Source: Steinernema hermaphroditum
Taxonomy: Eukaryota > Nematoda > Chromadorea > Rhabditida > Steinernematidae
NCBI GenBank assembly: GCA_030435675.1
Contig: CM059621.1
Location: 2,852,001-2,916,000, forward strand
DNA length: 64,000 bases
Direction: 5' to 3'
Translations under genes and position numbers: made by a program
Shown: piece after piece, positions 34,063 to 46,005 of the stretch
Layout of the letters: every line of letters begins with the position of its first letter
How positions within the stretch are numbered: the first letter of the stretch is position 1
The notes under the pieces: generated by a model
Database searches by the model: none
What the model was told of the DNA's origin: nothing
Seen by the model: the letters and a program-made list of their open reading frames with translations, nothing else

Positions 34063-35304
34063 ATGTTGGCCGGAATGTCACGCGTCTTCGGAATTTTTGC
34101 TGTGCTTGTGGTGACTCTTGGACATGACCTTGCTGCTGTGCCGTTAGGGCCAATTACTTCCGATTTTCGCTCATGGCTTCAGCGGTATGCGCTCTATTTA
34201 CCGTCGGCCCATAAATTGTTGTTCTCAGAAACGGATATGCGCACTACCGGTTTGACAGAACAGAGTTTGGACAGCTCGGAAGCTACGGTGGTAGGACGAA
34301 GCGTTTTGAAGAGGTAAGAAGGGTTAACCGAGCATATCTAATGAATCGCAGATTCTTAGCCATCCCTATTCTATGTGTCAGAAGATTAAGTCTATGAGGC
34401 TCCTATTTTATGTGCAATTTCCTTTAGATCGAAAAAACTCCAGTCATTTTCACCCACGGGAACTCAGATGGTGCGCTGGACAATGGTGACGCCTACGGTA
34501 CTGGATGGTCGAAGTCTATCGCTTTCTTCACCAAGCATGGATATCACTCATCAGAATTGTATGCTACGACATGGGGTGACCGTAACGTTCGCAATGCGCT
34601 CACTCGAACCCACAGTTGCGAGGACATGATTTATCTACGCAAGTTCATCGAAGCCGTTTTGAAGTACACCGGCGCTAAGAAGGTCAACGTCGTCGCCCAC
34701 TCGATGGGAGTCACTCTTGCAAGGCCGATCATCAAAGGGCTAACTGTTTGGGATCATAATGGTAAGGAATTGACAAAAGTCAAGTTTCTAACCGACCTCT
34801 CCAGGTAAGGCCTGTCACCTTGGCGGCCCCATCAACCATAGAATTAGCAACTTCATTGCGATCTCGGGAGCCAATTATGGATTGTGCGCCTGTGCCGATG
34901 AGAGGATGGCGAATATCGGCACCTGCGACAAGAAAACGGGTTTCTGGCCTGGAAGGAGTTGTGGTGGAGGAGGGAAATGTGGAACCCATCGAGGACCGAT
35001 TTGCGATCTCATCGACTACAGTTCAGTTCTCCAGCGCGCCAATGACGATGATACTAAGGAAGCTGATACAACCTTTGCACTTTGGTCAACCAGTAAGTCA
35101 CAGATACCTTGATAACATTGGTTAAATGTGTGCATTTTAGAAGATGAAATCCTTCTAAATGGCAATTTTGTTTACGGCCGCCACACAAGCGAGTTCCCCG
35201 CACTAGACAACAGGATGATTTTTCATAATCTTACGCACATGCAGACAAAGGACGAGACCGTTAATGTGCAGCTGAAGTGGATTCAAGGAAATAGATTATT
35301 TTGA
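34063..35304 (+). CDS. Lipase class 2, nematode LIPS type (330 aa)
   Basis: Exons 34063-34184, 34229-34313, 34428-34761, 34805-35092 and 35141-35304 encode 330 residues. After a signal peptide (SRVFGIFAVLVVTLG) comes GPITSDFRSWLQR, the GSYGG loop, then TPVIFTHGNSDGA (oxyanion/HGNS motif), ELYATTWGD, and the nucleophile elbow NVVAHSMGVTLA (Gly replaced by Ala at its first position; Ser in HSMG). Later blocks are ISGANYGL, a cysteine-rich segment and STKDEILL. Length and motif order fit the secreted LIPS lipases, which act on lipids in the gut or body cavity. A second in-frame ATG at 34075 is an alternative start. Confidence 0.88.
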
Positions 35305-35626
35305 GTGCTTGTTTAATGTTTTTGTGTGAGTGTTTCGAATGATTTCATTTTGCATACTGTGTATGTCGTACAAAAAAAGCAACGAGTTTATACTTATGAA
35401 TCCTTCACACCTTGCAGCACGCCATATAGAGCAACAAGAAAGACGTGTACAGGTTATAGAGTTATAGTTATAGCTCACGGATCTCTGCATAAATACTTCA
35501 TTCATGTGTTCCCCCTGTTTTAAGCCAACCTGGTAATAAAAGGCTCTTCCTCTTTGGTTGTCACGAAGTTTGTTTTTAGTCCCTTAGTAGATCAGCTTCC
35601 ATTTTATCTCGGTCATGTGTTTTGAG

Positions 35627-35895
35627 CAGTGATCGGAACTCGGGCCGATTTCTCGCCTAACCGAGCCGGAGCCGGCTCGCGGCTCGGTTAGGCGGGTGGT
35701 CCGAGCCGGCTCCGAGCCGGCCGTGAGCCGAACCCCGAGCCGACAATATATACTAGGGATAATTCTGACTGTTCGCGGGGAGCGGTAATAAGGGCGCAGA
35801 CGACGAGAGACAATTGGCGAGCAACGGGCATCCGATTTTCTCATCCGGCTCGGCTCAGAGGCTCGGCTCCGGCTCCGGCTCAGTTCCGATCTCTG
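35627..35895. mobile_element. hAT-type MITE (269 bp), GAGCCG-rich
   Basis: An 8-bp duplication GTTTTGAG (35619-35626 and 35896-35903) flanks ends that are inverted repeats of CAG(T/A)GATCGGAACT. Internally GAGCCGGAGCCGGCTC runs occur on both sides. CAG ends with an 8-bp duplication are typical of hAT. A shorter GAGCCG-rich relative lies at about 41090-41230. Confidence 0.7.
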
Positions 35896-36615
35896 GTTTT
35901 GAGAGTTTACAGTTGACGTCAATTCTTCTATTTCGAATCATCGAAACTATCGTTGCACTAGTTCCAAACACATTGCCTTTGCTTGCTGAAATTCTTTAAT
36001 AGTCACCTAAAGTCGTGGTATCGGAATGTTGTCGAACTGCGGGTATTAGCCTCGTCTACGTAAACGTCTATGTCTTCTGACTCATGTGGTATTTTGCGTA
36101 TATCAGGAAGCTGATACAAAACAATGGCTGAAAGCAGACGTCTTGTTTAAATTGCCAGATGTGATTGCAGGTGTAAATGATAAATAAATGTCGCATGCAA
36201 ACAACTCTTTGTTTTTTTTTTCATCCGAGCCGATTTTGCTCTGTTCACGTTATTGTTCACAGGTGATCTTGCTGTCCAAGAACGAACTATGATTATACCA
36301 TTGTGGAAATCATTGTCAAATGCAACAATTCTTCCGATTTGTATCGGATGAATCCGATGTCCCGATATTACATGAACATTTCACTTCTTTGCTGACACAT
36401 GTCTGTGACGCAGACAGCGGCATTTTGGGTGTTTCAAAAACGAAATCCGTGAAAAACAAACATTTGATTCGAATTCCCCGATGGGCTCAAAACATAGACC
36501 ATACTGTAGTGGAAATATAAAACATCTAGGAAAACATATTTTTCCTTGTTTTACGTTGCCCGTTCCTTCACTCATCCTTGCCTCTTCCTCAGAACTAGTC
36601 ATCGCGAAGAGCAGC

Positions 36616-37802
36616 ATGTTGATTTACAACGCCACAAATGAATTCGTTTTCGGCAGCGAACTTCAAGGACGTGGTGTTCTGTCTACTTTCGATATGCTGC
36701 TCGGATCATCAATGCTTCTTGTAAGACCAGCTATGTATCCAATCCTGACCTATTTTTCAGACGAGCCTCACAGCAGTAGCAATTGGACTGCTTAATTTGT
36801 ATATCATAAATAAAGTGCCGATATTTCATAATACGTTTGGATGCTTCTGGGTCAGCAGAACGATAGGCGAAGTGGGTACCAACATGTGTGTTGTCTTCTA
36901 CGTGGCACCCGTCACGATACTGTAAGATGATCGGACGGGATCGGAAAATGTTAGGTGAAACGCTTTAGGCAGCCACAAGACATAACACCTTATATTAGTG
37001 TTGGAGTTTACTCTTTAGTACTACTTTTCGCGGCGAACGCCTGCGCGATGAATCAATTTGTCTCCGCAAACAGAATGATAGCCGTTTGGGCTCCTCTCTC
37101 TTACAAAAAGCTTTTTTCCAAAACTGTCACCGTCGTCATCATAACGGTCACATGGATAGAGGTGGCCCTCGTTGCATCATTATACTACAGTAAGTGCTTG
37201 AAAGAGCTATCTAAAAATTCATTATTTTCTAAGTTATTCCTTGCAACATGGTCGGCTATAGTCCACAGTACTATAACTATGTGTTTGTCAAGTGTGAATC
37301 GATGGAGCGAGACTACTCCAACCTACAGATGATAATCAGCAAAGGATGTACAACTGTTTGCTCCCTCTCTCTGGTGTTCGATTGTGTCACATTCTTCAAA
37401 ATCATCCAGATCACGAGAATGGACAAGAATGCTTTAAACGATCAATGGTTTCGGCGGAATGTCCGTTTCTTCTTCCAGGTACCATAACATACCCCGTTTC
37501 CTACATAATTTGTAGACCGCCATGCAAAACGTCACCATGATGGTGGCACTGATTTGCTGGGTGATTGTCAGCAGTAGCACGGATTCGGATCAAACTGTTC
37601 TGTACATCTTTGAATTTTACACTCGCATTATAACGTATCTTTGCAATGGGTAAGCCTTGAGATCTTTTAACAGTTACACTCCAGTTTCAGTCTCACAATT
37701 ATTATCTTCAATCCGGAAGTACGCAAGGTGCTGCGAGTAAACTTCGGCTGCGGTGGAAAACGGGATGGAAGGGTGTACTCAATCTCGGCCACTGCAAAAT
37801 GA
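36616..37802 (+). CDS. 7TM chemoreceptor, Srx-like, gene 3 (325 aa)
   Basis: Exons 36616-36720, 36761-36921, 36969-37189, 37234-37478, 37516-37649 and 37691-37802 encode 325 residues from MLIYNATNEFVFGSELQGRG. Motifs: HNTFGCFWVSRTIGE, MNQFVSANRMIAVWAPLSY, GYSPQYYNYVFVKC, FRRNVRFFFQTAMQNVTMM, IIIFNPEVRKVLRV. Exon lengths 161/221/245/134 and phases are identical to gene 2. A polyA signal (AATAAA) lies near 37874 at the edge of a SINE-like fragment. Orphan receptor. Confidence 0.87.
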
Positions 37803-37904
37803 GAATACGTTGATGTGTTTTTAACACACTTTCAGAGCAGTGGAAAGGAGTTTATTGACTTGAGACGGTTGCCAAATAAAGTTTTTCTCGCCGCCTTATC
37901 TTTT

Positions 37905-38330
37905 TTGAGGTCTGTCGGTTGCGACCCCAACGATCGGCTGGGCCATCCTCTCGCTCTCTCTCTAAGGTCCGCTGAATGAGTTAAGTGGACGGTAGTTTTT
38001 CGTGGCCGTGGTCGGCAGTGCAGTGGTTCCTCCCGCTCCAAAAAGGTCTGGAGCACAATGGAGCCGTAGTCCTGCGGTCTTGAAAATAATACCATCACAA
38101 CTGCCCGATCACTCACGTTTCCAAGAGAAAGCACATTTTCGCAGACAGCCCGAACCTAACAACGCCAGCAACGCCAACAACGCCAGGCGGTGTTCGGGCT
38201 TTCTGCGCCCGCTGTGCCATACTACCACGCCTACTCCGGATGAATCTCTTCGCCTTGAAGACACTGAGCCACCTGAAGCTCGGAAACCCCGACGATTCAA
38301 AAGTACAAAACTCAACTGCCTGGAAGCAGC
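37905..38330 (+). repeat. SINE-like element, diverged copy
   Basis: GATCGGCTGGGCC through CTGGAGCACAATGGAGCCGTAG aligns with the first SINE-like copy in the same orientation; the 3' part diverges. A small AACGCCAGC tandem run lies at about 38160-38185. Flanking duplications were not found. Confidence 0.55.
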
Positions 38331-38397
38331 TTAAAAATGCAATGTTTCTATAGATGACCCTCTCCGCCTTAAACAAATACGCTTGTGTGGTTACCGC

Positions 38398-38797
38398 TAG
38401 GGTTGGCAACCGTGTCAGTTCGAGTCAGTCGAAATAGGCGGCTGATCAGTTAAATTTATTAAGGTTGATTCCAGCTTTCTTCAACGTAATATCGGCGGAA
38501 GATTGTTAGCCCGGGCCCGCAAAAAAAATTAGAAAAATAAAAGAAAATTGACACCAAAAGTCGACCTGACTCGAAAAGTGACTCGAACCGACTCGACTCG
38601 GAAAGGCTCGAGTCATTTTTTGAGTCAGGTCGACTTTTGGTGTCAATTTTCTTTCGGTCTCAAAAGAATTTCATATGATCCCGGTCTAGAAATCTTCCGC
38701 CGATATTACAATGAAGAAAGCTGGAATCAACCTTAATAAATTTAACTGATCAGTCACCTATTTCGACTGACTCGAACTGACACGGTTGCCAACCCTA
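38398..38797. mobile_element. Palindromic hAT-type MITE (400 bp)
   Basis: The 8-bp duplication GTTACCGC (38390-38397 and 38798-38805) flanks an element that is almost entirely one inverted repeat: the left arm from TAGGGTTGGCAACCGTGTCA is complementary to the right arm, and an inner GTCGACCTGACTC/GAGTCAGGTCGAC pair continues the palindrome almost to the centre. Confidence 0.8.
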
Positions 38798-38809
38798 GTT
38801 ACCGCATCA

Positions 38810-39950
38810 CCGATATCAGCATAATTTGAACCACAACAATTTGAAAAAAGACACAAAACCTTACTATGCAGCTTCAGGAGGAAGGTTTTGAGAACGATTT
38901 CCAAATCGCTGGAACGCTCTCATGGGAATCGTCCCACGCTTCTACAAACTTGCCGCCAGTTGTTTACCTTATTTGCATCATTCGCCTGCTCTATTACTCA
39001 GAACTTATAGCTGTTTTCTAGTTTGCGATTGAGTGGTCGCAACGTTTGATTTTATGCTTTTTGGTCTATGCATATCAGATCTTTGCAGTTTGCGCAGAAT
39101 TACCCGCCCTTTCCAGTAAAACTACAACTGCTCTTAGCTGCACAACTGAATGCCCCAGATGGTCATTTTAAGCGTCCAAGGTGGTCATTTGTAGCCACTC
39201 TTGATGCAGCTGTTTGGGGTCTTTTGGCGTGACAACTTGCCATCGGTTGCCTTGCGTTGCTATCGATGACATTATGACAGCGAATGTTGTTTGTGTGAGC
39301 TCTACATTTGTCATCAAAAGACCATCTTTTTATCAGCATCTCTTCAAGTGAAATATGCGCCTATGGAACTTCACAATATAATGTCCCGCTCTTCCACGCA
39401 CCTCGAATTAATTTGTGAGATCAAAATGCAATTCGTTTCGTTTCACCTGTTGGTCACTTTATCCGCCTTGGCCTCATTCCAAGTATAATTCGCCTGCCAA
39501 GATAATCCAAGTGCTGTAATCAGAAAATCGCTTTCCACATGTCGTTCTGTTAAACGGCTTTTCGAAATGGAAAAAGCTCCTTAAATTGGTGTTGCAATTT
39601 AAGTCCGGCGCGCATTTGACGACTCTGGTTTGGATTCACCTTTTCACGAAGGAAAGTGTGGGATGACATACCTTTTCATCACGACGTTTTTTTCGTGAAA
39701 CTGAACAGTGCTTCTCCATACTAAGCTCGTCTTTCTTGCCCCCGTAAACGGTTTTTCTGATAAGCCCCTTACCCTAGCACGAAAACACCAAAACAGATTT
39801 TTAATCGTCACTGTTTGAAAGCCACAAGATCAACTATGTTTGACGTTTGCCAATTCTCTAGAGTGCTTTCCTCTATCACTACAAAAGCAACTACAAGTCC
39901 TATTCTAGCTGTATCTACGATTAGTCCGTTCTTTTTGACGGTCGAGGACG
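38810..39950. other. No gene seen
   Basis: Sequence between the MITE and the nuclear receptor. A repeated phrase, AGATGGTCATTTTAAG / AGGTGGTCATTTGTAG, lies at about 39160-39195. The last part is the receptor's upstream region. Confidence 0.4.
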
Positions 39951-39951
39951 A

Positions 39952-41989
39952 ATGGAGCCGCCATCCAAAGGTACTACATGATTTGTTCTATTTTTTTATA
40001 TCATTCTCTAGTTATCTGTCGGATATGCTCGAATTCGAATGACTATGTGGCTTACAATTTCGGCGGAAGTTCTTGTTACGCCTGTTCAGCGTTCTTTCGG
40101 CGCTCCGTGCGCGGAGCGGTAAGCTACAAGTGCGCCGCCGATGCAGTTCTTTGTGCAGAAACTGCTGTAAGAGGTATGTCTCGATTGATTGAAAAACTGA
40201 AGAACGTATATTTACTCACTTTAACCTACTATTATGCTGCTGCGCGCGATTCTGCGCCTTTTTCTGGCACTAAGGGCCAAGTAGCCCCGCGGACGGCAAG
40301 ACCCTGGTCGCTTACTGCCGATGAATGCCCGAAAGGCCACACGGCTTTTCGGGTGCAGATACCATAGTTACCTCCAGAGACATAGCAGTAGCAAAGCGGT
40401 AGGATGTCAACTTCTACATTGCTCATCAAATGTGCACTACACCCTGCAATGCTTTAGATGTAACAGGATTAAAGGCATGCAAAAAGTGCCGAATGGACCG
40501 ATGTTTTAGAGAAGGTCTGGAGGCCCAATGTAAGTTTGGTAATTACCTTATAACATGAAAGGGCCTTTTTGATAAGTTGTTCGTGAACCACTGGCAGCAG
40601 ACCGAAAACAATCACTGAAGAGAAAGAGGGAAGAACAGAATATTGAAGTGATTGAGATCGGTCTATCGACATTAAGGGAAGAGTCGACAATGCTCGGACG
40701 AATGGTGGAGGCTATTCAAAAGAATCAGTTCTTTCTACGAACAGGAAGCTATGAGAAAACAGTCATACACAATCTCCTATGTTTATCAATTATGTCTTTC
40801 GTATTTAGCTATATGGTACTTCTGAGACGGGCGGAAGATATCTGTCTTATCGAAAAGGACAGACGTTCTTCTTTCAGCAGCTTAGTGCCTTCCGTGCAGT
40901 GCTCGATGACGCTCCTATTCTGTGTCTTCTACCAAGTGACAACAGAAATCAGATTCTCAAGAATGTGCTCCCTGTGTTTGTAAGTTTACACCTGAATTTA
41001 CCGTTCTGCACAGTTTGGAGGATCACAAGGAATAACAAACTTACCTGCCAAAGTTTCATCACATTGACGCAAGCTGTATTTCTATGAACCAGAGATGCCG
41101 ACTCGGGTTGATTTCGCAATCGGAGCCGAGCCGCGAGCCGGCTCTGAATTTTCCCTGATATATATGGCCGGCGCGGAGCCAACCCGAGCCGAGCCGGAGC
41201 CGGCTCGGATTGCGAAATCCCGAGCCGAGCATGAACACAATGTGTTTAGACAGTGATGACAACGGTTTACTATACAACTCAACACTTGGACGAGGATAGA
41301 TTCTACGGCCTGGGAAACGTGTATGTCGACATAGACCTCTCGAAAATCATTGCCTATCTGGACTGCAATGATCACAAAGCACCGATAATGAAACGATGGA
41401 AGGACATAAAGACAATGGCTGGGTAAAAAGGCGCTCTAGATGTGGCATTATTGATGCTGACCACTTCAGTCGATTCCTATCAAATGCATTGTTTATCTTG
41501 AAGTCTATCCGTCCGCTCGCCTGCAGTGTCTTAAAGTCAGAAGAAGATCTTGCAGTCCTAGTTTTGATTTCCATCATTCATACAAGTAAGACTGGTGAGC
41601 CAAACAATTAAGTGGATTCTGAGATCCTCTGCTAGGTGTGCATGCAGATAACCTCAAAAATCACTTTGTTTTTTACAACCCTGCGTTTATCCGCCATTGA
41701 TTCTAATTCTTTAGATTGCGATTCATCAAGTGACCCTGAACTTCGCGATGCCCTTGATAAGTTGAAAACAATTTGGGATGATGTCGATCGCTTTTATAGG
41801 AGCAGCGGAAGAAGTGCTTCCACTTGGGGAAATCTCTTTATTTTGATGTCGTGTATAGTTACTGCTGCCCAGGATCTTCAGAAGTTTTCCCGAATGGCCC
41901 ACATGTACTATGGAAGTACACTTTACTCGCGGCTAAATCAACACGGCAATCTAGATCTGGAGGATGGTGAAATAAAGTGCTTGCCATAG
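39952..41989 (+). CDS. Nuclear hormone receptor (about 375 aa)
   Basis: Exons 39952-39970, 40012-40173, 40467-40529, 40598-40815, 40878-40979, 41250-41422, 41470-41585 and 41715-41989 close to 375 residues. The DNA-binding domain has both zinc fingers: CRICSNSNDYVAYNFGGSSC with YAC and P-box SAFFRRS, then YKCAADAVLC with ACKKCRMDRCF. The ligand-binding region shows FRAVLDDAPILCLLPSDN and a long helical C terminus. The exon 4 donor is uncertain (40800 or 40815, both in frame). Intron 2 (293 bp) and intron 5 (270 bp, holding a GAGCCG-rich element) are the only long ones. It belongs to the large, divergent nematode NHR group; target genes and ligand unknown. A polyA signal lies near 42016. Confidence 0.85.
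41090..41235. repeat. GAGCCG-rich foldback element in an NHR intron
   Basis: Inverted GATTTCGCAATC/GATTGCGAAATC and GAGCCGGAGCCGGCTC runs resemble the hAT-type MITE at 35.6 kb. A short flanking ATGAAC on both sides may be its target duplication. Confidence 0.5.
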
Positions 41990-42028
41990 GAATTGTTTCA
42001 AGTGTGTTAATTGGCTAATAAAATTGTC

Positions 42029-42608
42029 GGCTGTATACAAGAATTGTGCACATAATTATCAGAATTGTGCACATAATTAATTTCGTGTGCACATAATTAA
42101 TTTCGTGTGCACATAATTAAATCCGTGTGCACATAATTAATTTCGTGTGCACATAATTCAATACGTGTGCACATAACGGACTTCGTGTGCACATAATTAA
42201 TTTCGTAAACAGGTAAAGTTAGGATTTTCTTGTTTTTACGCTTCGCTAGGATGTAAATTTAGGATGTTCTTGCTTCTAGGCTTCGCCTAGGCAAACACCG
42301 GCTTGGCTTAGGCAAACCCCGGCTTGGCTTAGGCTCCGGCTTAGGACTATGCCTATGATGTTTAAGCGAGCCCTGTAGTCTTGATAAATCCATAGGCGTG
42401 GTCCTAAGCCGGAGTCTAAGCCAAGTCGAGGTTTGCCTAAGCGAAGCCTGAATGTTAACCCGTTCCAAAAAAAATGAATACAGAGCTCGTCTGCGGTCCG
42501 GCCGCAGCCTAAATCCTAACTTTACCTTCTTACGAAATTAATTATGTGCACACGGATTGAATTATGTGCACACGAATTGAATTATGTGCACAATTCTTGT
42601 ATACAGCC
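42029..42608. mobile_element. Non-autonomous DNA element with GTGCACATAATT repeats
   Basis: An 8-bp duplication AAATTGTC (42021-42028 and 42609-42616) flanks inverted ends GGCTGTATACAAGAATTGTG. About eight tandem 18-20-bp units based on GTGCACATAATTAATTTC follow the left end, and three the right end, inverted. The middle contains the AGGCTTAGG-type dispersed repeat. No transposase. The superfamily is uncertain (8-bp duplication suits hAT or short MULE). Confidence 0.7.
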
Positions 42609-43000
42609 AAATTGTCCTAGATTTAAGAATAAACCCACGAATGGGCTAAAAGCCTTTCGCATGGAAACACTATAGCCCTACAGGCGGCAGAATTGATACG
42701 CACAGAGTCGCTCTTTCAGCTCTAAACTAGTGAATCTCTAAACTGGCACCAGTTGTTCGTACGCCGGTCTTATCACAAATGATAGACCTAATGATGCAGC
42801 GCGCATCCCAACCGGTAGACTCTGTACCTCGAGCGAGCGGGCGGGCCGCGCGTCCGAGAGCCTAGCGAACGAAGATTCGTGACTCATCGTCCTTTGCCCG
42901 TCGTCTATCTGAGTTGCTGCTTGTTTGGGTCATTCTTATTATCGTCCCCCCCCCCCTACTGCTGCGCTCATACCACAAGGATAACCGCGATGTGTTAAAA

Positions 43001-43075
43001 CCGTGATGACAACGGTTAATGCCAACAGCTCGGTGAGGATAAATTGTACATCCTGGAAAGTGTGCATATGGTCTT
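43001..43075 (+). pseudogene. Nuclear-receptor exon relic
   Basis: GTGATGACAACGGTT followed by spaced matches through GGATAAATTGTACATCCTGG and TGT-CATATGGTC align with exon 6 of the nuclear receptor (from 41252). It is frameshifted and isolated, a decayed duplicate about 1 kb downstream of the intact gene. The 43090-43389 stretch beyond has no called gene. Confidence 0.45.
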
Positions 43076-43389
43076 GTGGGCGGCAAAAGGTCTACATCAA
43101 GCATATGCAATCAGCTTCAAAGATCTTTGTCTTCGTGGACCGCCTCTGACACCACTCAATGAATATTTGGATCATTGGCGGTCTGGCGGTCTCGAAGGCA
43201 TATTTGCAACTCAGCACAATGCGAAAAATGGAATTAAATCCAAGGCAAGAACCTGAGCATTCACGGTGTATGACTTAAATCTGATCACGAGCGCTGAAGA
43301 CGATACATATAAATCCGGGTGTTCTTTATAACGTGACATAATGATATAAGATCATGTAAAACTTCTCAAACTATGTTAAGCATATGAAA

Positions 43390-43996
43390 TTACACAATCC
43401 GTTCAGCTTCAGACGTCTTTGAGCTTGCAGGTCTTTTCCGGTTCCTTTCGAGGAACATATTGATCTTTTTGAAGGCTTGACACAAAATGGCCGGCAGGCA
43501 CATGGTGAAGATGATCACCAACAAAAGGACAACGAGTCCCACTAAGAACGCAACGATGAATTTGATGTGTACGTGGTCATCTGAACATATTAGGAGTTAT
43601 GTAAGGAAATAAATGATACTCTCACCGTTTGAAGCGACTGACTCGTGAAGATAGATGTACATGGAGAGCTGTTTCTTACAAGTGACAAGGTTGGACTGCG
43701 ATAACTGCTGCACACTCGTTTTTTGTCAGATCGAGATAACGTTTAATGGGAAAACACTGAAACGTAAACACAATTATTTTATTTCTGCATGAATGAGATA
43801 GGACTGCAAACAACAATCTATAGATGGACTGTGGTGTGAAAAGGCAGCGAACGGAATATCTCGCTACCTGTCTTTGCTTCTGACATCCTGCCTTTGTTTC
43901 TGCGATGATAGGGAAGGCCGATAGCAGTAAAAGGCCAAAGAGCAGAAAAACAATGACAACGCATGAATCTTTTACGAGAAATATGCAACTCGACAT
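43390..43996 (-). CDS. Type I small membrane protein (133 aa)
   Basis: Exons 43868-43996, 43626-43707 and 43390-43580 encode 133 residues. An N-terminal hydrophobic signal (VVIVFLLFGLLLLSAF) leads to a short luminal part with two cysteines (KAGCQKQRQ, VTCKKQ), one membrane span (KFIVAFLVGLVVLLLVIIF) and a basic tail ending SKTSEAERIV. The last two exons mirror the layout of the 66- and 71-residue genes in cassettes A and B (short exon, phase-1 intron, span plus basic tail), so it is probably the third member of that family and suggests that they too have upstream signal exons. Function unknown. Confidence 0.65.
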
Positions 43997-44172
43997 CAAA
44001 ACATGGACGGATTTGAGGAAACTTTATCTTTGATATATCGATAAAATGCACTGAGAGTATATGATCATACGAAGGTCATAGTTCGACTTACCCTTCAAAA
44101 GGTGGAAATTTTTGCTAATTCGTCTGTTGCACGTTCATTAACTGAATCAGTAAAAAATCAATGCATTTCTGT

Positions 44173-44439
44173 GCCGTGACACGACAATTCCACCCCGTTT
44201 TTTCCACCCTGACATTTCTACCCTGTTCTTTTCCATCCCGTTTTTTTCACCCGGTTTTTTTCCGCCTCCCGACATTTCCACTCCTTGAAAAAACAGGGTG
44301 GACACACACGTTCACTTGGGCGCGTAGATATTTAAGGTTGCGGGCGAACGAAGGGAACCCTGCATGGCCTAACATCTAGTCTTGGCTTAGGACTATGCCT
44401 ATCGGGGAGGAAAAAACGGGGTGGAATCGTCATGACGGC
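44173..44439. mobile_element. Short MULE derivative of the GACAATTCCACCCC family
   Basis: Ends GCCGTGACACGACAATTCC and the complement of GCCGTCATGACGATTCC match the 1137-3292 MULE. An imperfect 9-10-bp duplication flanks it. The 15-bp subterminal repeats are reduced to a few degenerate units; there is no transposase. Confidence 0.7.
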
Positions 44440-44893
44440 ATTTTGTACTTATAACGCAAATAGTGGTGAGGTTATCGTCGGAGGGTTGTGCTTCATCGGA
44501 ATACAGACTCGTAAATTAGCTACAGAAGACAACAATTTCTATGAGTCCTTGGCCACTACAAGGAACGCTTTTCATATGTGTATAGGTATGCCTAACTGCC
44601 CTATAAAATGACAACGACGAACGCCATACGAACGTTGTACTACATACAAGATCCTCCATTAGTAAATTTTAGTGCCTTTTCACTATGCATTAAGTAAATG
44701 AATTTTTGCTTGAGAGGTGCGTGGAGCAGGGGCTTGTATGCTTAACGCTACATTTAATGCTCATCTCTTCCGCGTATGTCATCATCCCTTAGAGATCTCG
44801 TAATCAAATGGACAGCCTGCTTACGTACGATCCAATGACAGTCAGACACTCATAACCACATTTTTAAACTGAAATCACCAAATACGTTTTTTA
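44440..44893. other. No gene seen
   Basis: Sequence between the MULE derivative and the first gene of cassette B; only short frames. Confidence 0.4.
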
Positions 44894-45177
44894 TTACTCT
44901 GTCACGACTATTTCCGGGACAACTATGGACGAATAAACTTGTTTTGGATGACCCAATGTACGTCGAACAGCTACCACAATGCAGACGAGGAAGATAGCGA
45001 CTCCAACAAGGATGGGAGCTGTGCAGAAAGAGATGACGGTGACTAGAAGTTGCTGTGTTTCAGCTGAAATAACTGGAAGTGTACACAAATGTAAAATTCA
45101 TAGAGAAATGCATGTAAGCGAACGAACGACACCTGCTTACCATCTGAGAGAAATGCTTCGGTAGATACATCGCCCAT
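44894..45177 (-). CDS. Small single-pass membrane protein (71 aa), copy B
   Basis: Exons 45141-45177 and 44894-45072 encode a protein identical to copy A at 7274-7557 across the membrane span and tail. The upstream open exon (about 45240-45400, minus) is also retained, with amino-acid changes but no stop in the frame that joins at the ATG. Confidence 0.6.
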
Positions 45178-46005
45178 CTAAAATACTGCAACGGCAAAGC
45201 AACGATTTCCACGTATGGCGCCAAGTAGCGGTAGCGTTACTCAGGAGTATTCCGTTTCAACTCACCTTCTTCCTTGAAAATACCTGTTTTGCCCCGAGCG
45301 ACGAATATTTTATACGTGCTCTTTGTCGGATCTCAAAGTAAACAAACAGAGACAAAGGGGACTCCAAAATTTCAAATAACAATCCGCGAAATATCGGTTA
45401 TTTTTCAGACCATGTTTTTATTCTTGAGAGAAGCGATGATTAAAGTGCATCCGTAATTTTTTCAAATTTAAGTACCATAGTGCGACGCAAGGACAACATG
45501 CCTGTGGTTCAATATGTTGTTAATATAGAAAGTATTAGCGGCTCTGAATGTTCTCGCTTCTGGCAAAAACATCGCAAAACAATATTAGGTGGATGAGTGC
45601 AAAGGTGATGGTCCCACAGAACTGCTGTCACTCATAAGAACGTTCCAAAAGTGAATCCCTCGTCTGTTAGTTATGTGTTCGTTTGTTTCCAGTAGTACAG
45701 TAGATATAATAACGACTGGAGGTAAGAATAATGGAGGAACCTTTCGAAGTGTCCGCCTTAGAACGAGCTGAAACTTAACGCGCAGGTGTAGATTAACCCC
45801 AAAAGCCCGTTGGCTTATATGCACGCTTGCTAGTGTAAACAACCTTCGAGAGCTACGTGAGTATGGGTATAAGCACCATTGACGATAGCTTCAGTTATAC
45901 CTATTCAGTTGAACCGACAGTTCCCTTGCAAGACTACACGGAACAGACATACAAGTCCTTGTTAATATGGGAAATACGTCAAGATTCGAAAGATAATTGT
46001 CAACT

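Noticed and set aside
42050..42200. Regularly spaced repeats resembling a CRISPR array
   Set aside because: Units are nearly contiguous without unique spacers, are mirrored at the other end and lie within a flanked transposable element; the genome is eukaryotic.
42280..42440. TTAGGC hexamers, the nematode telomere unit
   Set aside because: Occur as single units inside AGGCTTAGG-type transposon sequence, not in tandem; no evidence for an interstitial telomere.
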